A DNA stretch of 64,000 bases from Escallonia rubra (taxonomy: Eukaryota; Streptophyta; Magnoliopsida; Escalloniales; Escalloniaceae), in the NCBI GenBank assembly GCA_033065855.1, contig JAVXUO010001709.1:248001-312000 (forward strand). The letters are read 5' to 3'. The notes below the pieces were generated by a model, which was given only the letters and a program-made list of their open reading frames with translations, made no database searches and had not been told where the DNA came from. The number at the start of each line of letters is the position of its first letter. Within the stretch, counting starts at the first letter, position 1. Shown one piece after another: positions 54,907 to 64,000 of the stretch. Position numbers and translations under genes: made by a program.

Positions 54907-57900
54907 GAACACTCCTGTGTTGTTAGTGTACTACTTATGCTTGTTTTCGGCTGGGGATTAGAGGGAAATATAGAGGTAGAATCGGTGGATAATGCTAGGG
55001 AATCACCATACATTACTTTTCTCTACCTTTTTTGCAGGAAAAGTTCTGCAATCTTTTTCAGGGGAACTTGCTTGATTTTTAAGCTGTTTCGGGATGAATC
55101 TTGTGGAAGAAGGAAGTGGGTTTCCCTTTGCCAGTGTAGATCTGAGGTTTGGTTCGTGTCTGCTTGGCTCTTTTGCCATGAAAGCTAAGCTCAGGAAGAG
55201 ATAATGAAGGTCGAGGGCTGTATTGTGATTATGTGGAAGTCTGAGGTCCTTGATGTGCAGTAAAAGGAGAATACTGTGACCTTTAAAATGGTTTCCAACC
55301 AATTTGACCTAAGCTAGTTGACTTTCTAATTCCGGTAATCTGTCATTGCATTAATTTTAAGAAATTAAGAAATACGAGGAGCAAAATTTCTAATTTAAAG
55401 GACAACGGTGACAGCCTTGTGGTAAATTAATTCCGTGGCTAAAACTTCCTTGGGACAAAAATAGCCAAAAAGATGTAGAAATCAAATGCTTAATAAGATA
55501 AATAAGGCGAGTATATTTGTTACGTGACTCAAAGTGATAAATAAAAAGAATAATTATGTTAAGCTAAAACTCTAACTAAAAAAGAGCGGGAAAAAAAAAA
55601 CCTATAAGGGTACCTAAATGTTGTGGTCGTTTACTTTTTCATCTTCAGTGTTTGCAACGATCACCAACAAGATGTCTCTTATGGTGTACGTTTATCCTCT
55701 TTTATTTTGGTTTTGAAAAACATCTAATGCAAAATATACGAAAAAGTGAAAATACCTCTTTTTGTTTAATTCGGCCACCTCTTGTTGGAGAAAATAACCA
55801 AATTTTTTTTGTTAAAATTGTAAAAATACAGAATCTTATTTTTTAAATAGATAAGAAAAATGATAAAAATAAAAACATAAAATAAATACCGAAGATAAAA
55901 GACGATAAAGGAATAAAACTTAAGGGACAAAGGGGCAACCTTAATAAGGGAGTATGTCTGCATCAGAAATACTACCCGGATAAGGGTCAAGGGCTGGCCT
56001 GTCGTGGGTGTATGATAACACACTGAGCCTAACAACACGGAATCCTACCCTTCTTCCTCATCTGAGATCAGATCAGAGGAGCTTGGGACCCAGTGCATTG
56101 GCGTGCTCCCCTTTCCCTTCCTTAATTGTTATGAAATTCTGGATTTGTTTTTTCCCTATAAAGGGCAAAACATACTTTTCACGTCTTTATTTTCTTTTTA
56201 AAACAAATTAAAATTTTAGATTAGCTGTGCCTTAACAGCAGTTATATTATTATATATGTTCAATACCGAGTTACTAATTATTTGTTTTTTCTTTACGAAA
56301 GGATTAAGGCTGTTTGAAACGATGTTCTGAACTTAAAAATGCTAATTTAGCTCAACCAAGATAGTAATTTTTTTTAAAAACATATGTGATCAAGTGACCT
56401 GTTGCTAGAATCTGCCTGAGCCCTTGTATTGCTTTCACAAGACTGTATACATGATACTATTGCGCATTCTCAAATTATAAAAATAAATATTTCTAATGCA
56501 CGGAAAATGTATATAAGCTTCACATAACAGTCCCCTTAATTACCATTTTCTTTGTTTTTGTTTTTATGCTCTCAAAGGGAGTTGTTATTCGAACTTCGTT
56601 TTTAATCATTTGAACTTCACTTTCGTCACCAAAATAACTATCAAGTGTCGTTGTATAACCAAAGCCATAAAATGGTTTCTATTGACTTAAGAAAAATCGA
56701 CAACCAAAAAGATACTAAACTAAGTCCCACAATGCTCACCTACACCTACACCTAGCTCCCACCATGATCCCTTCTTTTTCCACGAGTTACTCCTTAGAAT
56801 GTCTGTGCTCGATCTACAAGGGCTCAAACTGCTCTGAATAGCAGACGATTGAAACTTTTTGGACGTATGCGCTCTACGATGAAACCTTCCCACAGTGGAT
56901 GATTTTGCTGTAAAATCTTTGTGCCTCCGAAATTGCGTACTTATAAAATAAACCGCATAGGTGATATAGACTATATTGAAATACGTCATAAGTAGACGAC
57001 ATTCTAAATTAAACCTAACTATCTCCCTAGATAAAGAACAAAAACGAAAAGAACAAAGGACCATTTGTGTATTTATTGTGTGTTGACATTACATTTGCCC
57101 CTCGGTGTCACCCCCCCCTAAAAAAATTAAAAACCAACTTTAATGAGAACTGAAGTTGTTTTATTGGAGAAGAACCTGTAGATTTTTGTTACAGGATTGC
57201 AGTCATGAAAGCAGAAAGAACAAAACGAAGAAACATGAAGGTAGAATAGGGAGTACAGATTCCGGAATTCAAATGATTCCCAAACAGAATAAGCATAAAA
57301 TCTTGAACGAATTTCCCATGTTCCTTGAACAAAAGTTGGTAGTTACAAGTCATATTTAAGTTGGATTCTCTTTTATATTATTAATTAATGGCCCAAGATT
57401 AGAAGTAAGAATATATACGCTAATTAAACTCGTACATATGTCAGTTTTGCTTAGGTACCTCGTCGCCTCCTGAGTTTTGAGTTTATTACACGCAATTATA
57501 GTTAACTATTTAAACTACACCTTCACATCCCGTGTTTTCTAGTAGTTTTACATAAAGCCCTCTCTTGGCAAGGAACCTTCAAGAAAATTTAGGCTTACAT
57601 TAGCAAGTCAATAACGAAGTCTTCCTCTTCTCCACTATCAGCCACTCCCGACGCCCCAAATAACGCCACAATCGCCACCGCAGACACTCAACCAACTCCA
57701 TGATCGCCATCGCCAACAAGTATCATAATCTCTCTCTGCCTATCTCGAGCTCATGGCGACCATCTAAATCATAATAACCGCATTCTCCTCATCACAAAAA
57801 CACACATACACAGACTCACGCACACATACGCACGTATATTAGGAAAATCTAAATATCATCCCACCATGAAAACCACCACTCATGTCCAATAATACGACAT

Positions 57901-60900
57901 TCGCTAACGCCCAACCAATGCCACGATCACCATACCAGCCATCGCCGACACCCAACCAATGCCACAATTGCCATCCCTAACAAGTACCCTTAATGTCTCT
58001 CCACTTATCTAGTTAATAATGAGTAACAATAACCCACTCAAGTCGAATCATATGCACTCATACCGAGTGGAGCATCAAAACTGTACGAGTTGTGGAGTAG
58101 CAGGCTGTTGCATTCCTTCTCGCGCCTCCACATCCTCGAGAAACAGTGCCAACTAGTCTTCCTTGTCCTTCATAACTGTCGTCCTCAAGCTCCCCATCAT
58201 CGTCTATCTACTGTTGCTGCTTCATTGTCGCTTGCATTCTCCTCTCCAGTGCCTTATGACTTCGATTTATCCTTGAATCCACGTCCAACGCAGCGAAATC
58301 GCACAATATCAAACTTGAAACCTTGGCTCTTACTTATCGGATCTCTAAATCGAACTTAAAGTAGTTGCCAAACATGTGTCATTTTTTTGGATAAATGCAT
58401 TGAATTCAATCTAAAAGTTTAGAGAGAAATTGTGGATATTACTATCTATCCACCAATTTTTATTGTAACTCTGAAACTCAAAAGTTGGAGCTTAGTGTAA
58501 TTTTATATAATTAGCTTTAACAGTCTGTAATAAACTAAAAAATCTCAGAAGTGTCGGTGTTATAATGTTACTTATTAACGTTTATCTCTTACAATGTATT
58601 TACGAGTGAAACAAAATGGCGTGATATTTAATTTTGAATAAAATATTCACAAACAAAATCCTTGCGTCAGAATAAGGAGGAGAACAATGGCACAAAATGA
58701 TGCGGAATTTGTGTGATTCCCTTGCGTCATCAAAGCATAAAATCTTGGAAGGAATTGAATTTCGGGTTATCCTCCCAACAAATCGGGTAAATCTCAACTC
58801 ATATGACTCGCATCTAATTTCCAAATACAAGTTAACATTTTTAAGAAATTTCGTCTTCCTTTTGCTATTTAAAAGAAAATCCATGTTCCCTTCGTTTAAA
58901 TCTAAAAATTGATGAATGTAAAGGCGATATGTATAACACGGAGTGACGGGGGACTGAAATTTAATGAGATGAAAGGATTCCTAAATAACAGGGGGTCGTG
59001 GTCTGTCATCTTCTTGATCATCTTATACCCTTGATTGCACTACGTCATATTTTGCTGTCGCAATTAAGTTTCGTTATCATGGTTTGACTCCGTTAAAAAA
59101 CTGGGAGCTTTTATTCAAAAGCTTTGTTCAGAAGAACGAGCTCAGGAATTACTAAATACGATTTTGATGGACAATTTTATTAGTGTACTTACAGTTTAGG
59201 TCAATGAGTTGAGAGTATACTAACTTCTCTCCTTTGTGATTTCGTGCGACGCTTTACGTTAAACCTATGTATTTATCTAAGCTAGAGCACCCTAATTTGC
59301 CACCTCACAAGCTGTATGCCTTTTACACCTCATTTGTCATTATCACATTTGTCGCTATATCGTTGACAAAATGTTAAGCTGATTGGGGTGCGAATTTAAG
59401 TATTTCCTTTTCTTGGTTCATAATTATTGACATTGTAAAAATAAAAAGGCAGTATAATAGAAATTTTGGTACCTTTAGGATACCAAAAATTTACCTCAAT
59501 CCAACAATTTTTAACGTTTTACCATGAAATCTCAAAACTATACAGGAACATCCTAATTACAAACTTTAGTGACTAGATAAGAAAGCGCTGCAGCTTAAGC
59601 GCCTTACGGTCTTTGATCGAAGCAATTCATTTTTTTTCTCATTAGAATGGCTTCAAAAGACGTAGTCAAAGTATCATATAATATAGTTAATGATATCATA
59701 AAAAATGTCATCAAAGATTTGATCTAAACTACGTCAGTTATGACCGCGACAGAGACTTCTTTCCAATAGCATAGCCACACAATAAGATAGATGTATGTTT
59801 TTATTTCACCGATTGAAATCTATTTAACTCTAAAAATATCATCTTTTTTGCGTTTGCTTTCAATTCTCTCGAGAGAGAACTCACAAATAAATTGACGTAA
59901 AAAGCTCGCCAAGACTCACGACCGCTACCCTAAAGTCTCAAGTAAGCTGTGTTGACTCGGATCAGAAGTAGTAACGCCAATGTGGAGTGTCAAATTCACA
60001 TGAACTTGGTGATCTGTTAGCTGGGCATGGAAAGCTTCCTCCATTTGACTTTGGAATCAACCATTACCAGTCTTGTTGACAAATTTGGCAAAATTTGCTT
60101 TAAGTTTTACCTGCTCGCTGGCATGGCCGACTTCTGATTGGTGAGATGGACGAAAATAATAAATGCGACAAAAAGGACTACCTAAACATTCATACTAGTG
60201 GTGCGCTTGCTTTTTTTAAGAATCGTTTATTTCACGCTTCGTTAATAAGGATATATATGTTCATATTAGAGTACTCTCTTCAACGTCAACGAAGTCAGAA
60301 AGACTGTCTCGTCATCATTTCAAGTCAGATCTTTCTCACTTCAAGAACGACTACTGTACGGCATCGCTACAGATACCTCCTTCCGCTTTGTTTGATACCG
60401 TCTTGCATTCGATTGTGAAAAAAAAACACTTTTGTGTGGCCTTTGCTACCAATTCCTTCTTTGTTTAATTTTGTTTGGGTCTTGACATCAGATTCATTTC
60501 TTATTAACGTAGCTATACTCCGTTTATTATTTCTTTGCTTTTTTACTAATTGTCATATGCTAGAGTGGTCCCTGCTATCAAAATCAAAATCAAAATCAAA
60601 AGAATAAAGTCAATTCGACTTTATTACCCAAATCTGATGGTGAAAGAAACAAGACAATGGGATTCACATTCAAAGTGGGTATGGTGTTTGTGTGGAGGGA
60701 AACATGGACACGTGAGGCCTTTTTAATTTGCTTCTAATCGTTTTTTGCACCGACCGACGTTGCTGCTTTTGAGTTTTCTAATTATCACGCTAGCAGAGCG
60801 TATCGATGAGAGTTCTGAAAAGTAATTTAAGTATATGGTGTAAAATATTATCAGAAAAAAAATTATTCTTATAATTAGTTCTTTTTAATTGTTAATATAA

Positions 60901-62281
60901 TAATTTTTAAAAATATGCTAAAGAATTGAGAATCATAGGTTTATTCTTGTGAAAAAATGGATATATAATCCTAAATACTCTTTGACGGTCGTTTTTAGGT
61001 TTTGAGATGTGCGATTTTATTTTTTTTTAGAAAGTGTGGTTAGAGAGTACAATTTCTCTTGTAATTATTAGTTGCTTCTTATTGTCTTTGCTCCGAAGTT
61101 TCTGCTTTTGAGTTTCCTAATTATGCAAAATGTTGTTTAAAAAAAAATTATTCTTATAATTAGTTCTTTATAATTGTTAATATTCACCAAAAAATAGTAT
61201 GCTAAAGAATTGAGAAGCATAGGTTTATTCTTGTGATACAATGGGAATATAATCCTAAATACTCTTTGAGATCGTTTTTAGGCTTTGAAATGTGTGATTT
61301 TAAAACATGTGTTACAAAGTACGATTTCTCTTTTCATGAAAATTTTTATGGTCTGAAATTGTAATTTTCAAACCACGTTTTTAAAACTATCACATAGTGG
61401 TGAATAAATTTTAAGATACAACGTAAAAGAAAATAAGTTGTTAATTACAATCCTCGGGTCAAAAAACTCGACTAAATGTATGCATGTATACTTCCTTTAA
61501 GTTAACGGTTCAAAAGAATCGCGACTATAATCATGTGCTACAGGGACGTGAAGATTTGTTCTACGTAACCTGTGTTTGTTTGTGCTGTGTATGCCGTTGA
61601 GTTGTAATGTGTGTTTATATGAAGTAAATAGTTCTTACGATCGTTGAATATGTTGTATAATATTCTCATTCTTTCTTTACTCTTCTTTATGTCACATCAG
61701 CTACCTTCCTAATTTAACGGTTTTAAATATTCGAAAACCAATGCTTCGGTACCATATAACATTTACGGTGTTTTTGTATCGAGCGCGCACATGTGTGTGT
61801 GCGCGCTCTAGGGCCCTTTGGAATGAGCTGACCATATTTACTTCACTTTCTTAAGGGCCCAACTTGGGTTTCCGCCATTAGACCAAAATATAACCCAACA
61901 TCAGCCTAATCACTCAATTTCACAAGGAGCAACTTTATACTATCGGGTTGCCTTTGGAAATTGTACATCAAAATGGCCAACTATCTTGTCACAGGAAATC
62001 TAAGAACACTCCGGAAAGAGACATCCCTACAAATGCAGTAACATTCCCTTACATAAGACCCGCATTAGAACTTGTACATCCATGAGTTCTAGGAACAGGT
62101 TACAGCTTGAAAATAGAAATGCATGTCCAGAATCTCCTACCAAATTTCGCAGCTCAAATGATGCGTCTCATCACAGTTCACAGTTGAAAGCCAGAAAACA
62201 GTTGGACCACAATGAGCGACACTAATTTGGGCCATGAAACTCATTAGAAATTTTTTGGCACAAGGACCCTTTCGCCTTCTT
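54907..62281. other. Long intergenic region, no gene seen
   Basis: About 7.4 kb with no recognisable protein on either strand. It starts with the promoter/5' leader of the bHLH gene. At 57610-58000 there are repeated CGCCACAATCGCCAYC-like blocks (low complexity), at 60560-60602 a short AAAATC run, and at 60861-61302 a direct duplication. The open stretches at 56720-57064 and 58090-58359 are the longest but have no known resemblance. A GTGTGTGTGCGCGC tract lies near 61790. Confidence 0.55.
60861..61302. repeat. Direct duplication of ~155 bp at ~283-bp spacing
   Basis: Segments starting at about 60861 and 61145 share AATTATTCTTATAATTAGTT, TATGCTAAAGAATTGAGAA, CATAGGTTTATTCTTGTGA and ATAATCCTAAATACTCTTTG. 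About 90% identity by eye. Confidence 0.85.
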
Positions 62282-62916
62282 TCACTGGGACTTGATGCGT
62301 TCAAGACTCTCGGAAATCATTCTCATCCTAGGCCTGACCTCCGGATCCAGTTCTGTACAATTCAGTGCGATATGAAACATTGCAATAACCTGGGTCTTTG
62401 CATGAACCTCAAGCAGAAGTGCCGGGTCTATGATCTCTGACAAGGGTCGTTCATCTCGAAATACTTTCCTCACAAGGCTCTCCAGACACTTACCTTCATT
62501 ATCTGGACCCCCGTCTGGCAAACGAGCAGTTAAAATTTCCAAAAGTACGATTCCAAAGGAGTAGACATCAGACTTCTGTGTGAACTTGCTAACTGAAACT
62601 CGAGCCTCGGGTGCCATCATGTAGACGACCGACGAGGAAGCTGAATATTTCGGGCTTACGATAACTTGGGTCGAGTTCTGTTTTTTAAATGCTGCATTTG
62701 TGGATTTTGAGGCACCCGAGACAAGGCGACTGAGTCCAAAACCAGAGATGTAAGGCTGCAGGTCATCATCGAGAAGGATTTTGGATGATTTTATGTTCCC
62801 ATGAGCATATTTCCTGGGGCTGCATTCGTGAATATGCATTAACCCCCTTGCAGTGCCTTGCGCAATCTTCAACCTCGTTGCCCATGATAACGGTGGCAAG
62901 GTATTGGCAGGTCCTC
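62282..62916 (-). CDS. LRR receptor-like kinase, last exon (C-lobe), atypical catalytic motifs
   Basis: One exon, 62916-62282, begins after an AG acceptor in the middle of a codon (two bases, then 210 codons and stop). It encodes the kinase C-lobe: LSWATRLKIAQGTARGL, HGNIKSSKILL in place of the catalytic HRDLK/HGDLKxxN loop, ISGFGLSRL in place of DFG, an activation segment with MAPEA, SDVYSFGIVLLEILT (helix F) and RPRM near the end. The loss of both catalytic Asp residues (Asn and Gly instead) predicts a pseudokinase. This pattern is usual in the plant LRR-III group with At4g34220/ZAR1-like members, which act as membrane receptors or scaffolds. The leucine-rich repeats, transmembrane segment and N-lobe are not found before the window's right edge and must lie beyond it across an intron over 1.08 kb. 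The symbol is left empty. Confidence 0.88.
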
Positions 62917-64000
62917 CTGCATCACGTATGCACCAACATCATTGGAATCTATACTTTCATTACTTAAACAGCCGCACCAGCAAACAGAACAGGATGTCAG
63001 TTAAAAAGAAAAAGAAATCATATAAAAAATTCTTATCAAATTGAGATTCTGAATTTAGTGCTATATTCCAATATAGTGCTAGGTTAAAACGCATAACATG
63101 CAGCCTGCATCCGCACGGTTCCGGATGTCACTGCAGATCCAAACTCAAAACCTGAAAGAATTATAGTATAAGTGGTCCATTCTTCAAGTTTCATCTCCTT
63201 TAATATGGAATTGTCTTTTGCAATTAAAATCCATCCACTCATTGGTCACACTGAAGGGATTGGGAGCCGGGGACCATTTTCCTCAAATTAAGCTTCATAG
63301 CATTCCAGAATAAACAATGACATGTTAAATGAGACAACAGCATTGAATAGAGGTTCTGAATTAGTGCTGCAGGTATGTTCTTCACAGAAAATTGTGAAAA
63401 GAGTAAGATAACACGCACAAGTCAGGCATCAAACGGATGAAAAGCTATTATGGACTCAAGGAAGACAAATATACTCTAAAGCCTGACAATGTTGCAGTCA
63501 GCTAGTTCACAAGCACTAACACCGAAAAGAACCAAAATAAACAAAATTTATTACCACTGTGAAACAAAAAATAAAACGAATATTAGCACACAAGGCAGAT
63601 AACGAAGCATGTACACCACAAGAAGAGAAGGGGGGGGGGGGGGGGGTGCTGTTACTATAATTGTCTTTAAAACAAGATGCAAAATCGTAGTGAAAAGATT
63701 GCTTTTAAGCCATTGATTTGCCATGCTTCAGTAATTCAATCTATAAAATAATCAGAAACAGGATACAATATGCATGCAAAAACTTGCACACATAATATGG
63801 TGCAGCAAACCATTGCTAGCTAAAAATAGTAACCTATGCAAAGAACTAACTATAAAGCTGACTGAACTAGGGCATGAAGCCCCCGTTGAATAAGCTAATG
63901 GACTAATCACATCAATATTTCCACCCTTACAAAAGAAAAACAGAAAAAAGCCAAACTTGCCCATACCCTTTTGGAATGCACCATTCCACATAATAGACAA
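62917..64000 (-). other. Intron of the receptor-like kinase (partial)
   Basis: From the acceptor at 62917 to the window edge there is no kinase N-lobe or LRR sequence on the minus strand. The stretch is AT-rich and has a 17-base G run at 63630-63646. It is inferred to be intron because the exon to its left lacks the rest of the protein. Confidence 0.6.

Noticed and set aside
58090..58359. 89-codon plus-strand frame in the long intergenic region
   Set aside because: No recognisable motif; a Ser/Leu/His-rich sequence in low-complexity DNA. It could be an exon of an unknown gene, but nothing supports that.
63630..63646. 17-base G run (also a 16-base C run at 10904-10919) as G-quadruplex or regulatory site
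   Set aside because: Homopolymers of this length are unreliable in sequencing and sit in an intron and a dead transposon; no functional context.

Overview
The window is nuclear DNA from a flowering plant, most likely a eudicot. Genes are intron-containing and separated by AT-rich, transposon-filled DNA, and the recognisable proteins (plant P450s, a RABA4 GTPase, POLYCHOME/UVI4, a subfamily IX bHLH factor, an LRR-type receptor kinase) are plant families. Nothing here identifies the species. There are no bacterial, organellar or CRISPR features.

All six supported host genes lie on the minus strand. In window order they are: P450 copy A (5102-8031), P450 copy B (19295-21739), a POLYCHOME/UVI4-like APC/C inhibitor (31557-33935), a RABA4-type small GTPase (38766-41452), a bHLH122/130-type transcription factor (52662-54906), and the last exon of an LRR receptor-like kinase with degenerate catalytic motifs (62282-62916, N-terminal part beyond the right edge). 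Splice sites were read by eye; all inferred introns have GT-AG ends and keep frame. The two P450s are tandem paralogs with one intron at the same position and phase. Each has an oddity in a catalytic region: B has Ala-Met where the I-helix normally has Thr-Thr/Ser, and A has a shortened loop before the haem-binding motif.

Region by region. 1-2400: a broken Copia pol fragment abutted by a CACTA-like end. 5-8 kb: P450 A. 9-10 kb: a Mutator-like element with ~190-bp inverted ends. 10-14.7 kb: a degenerate CACTA transposon (TNP2 plus a probable second gene) into which an intact TRIM has inserted. 14.7-17.3 kb: a GC-rich insertion with several tandem-repeat families and LTR-like sequence. 18.4-19 kb: a LINE-type RNase H fragment split by a foldback element. 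19-21.8 kb: P450 B, its intron holding two MITEs. 23-24.6 kb: three ~520-bp tandem repeats. 27.9-30 kb: a Tourist-type MITE and a Copia 5' end. 31.5-34 kb: UVI4. 34.7-37.4 kb: GGTGG-rich DNA, a foldback and two more MITEs. 38.7-41.5 kb: RABA4. 44.5-47.6 kb: two neighbouring hAT-like elements. 48.2-51.6 kb: an older TRIM and duplicated MITE-rich DNA. 52.6-54.9 kb: bHLH. 55-62 kb: mostly featureless AT-rich DNA. 62.3-64 kb: kinase exon and intron.

The genes do not form a pathway. The P450 pair is a small specialised-metabolism tandem cluster; the others are ordinary growth, cell-cycle, trafficking and transcription genes. No convincing undescribed system was found. The most useful leads are the atypical P450 residues, the duplicated P450 splice donor, and well-preserved transposon structures with target-site duplications visible in the sequence.
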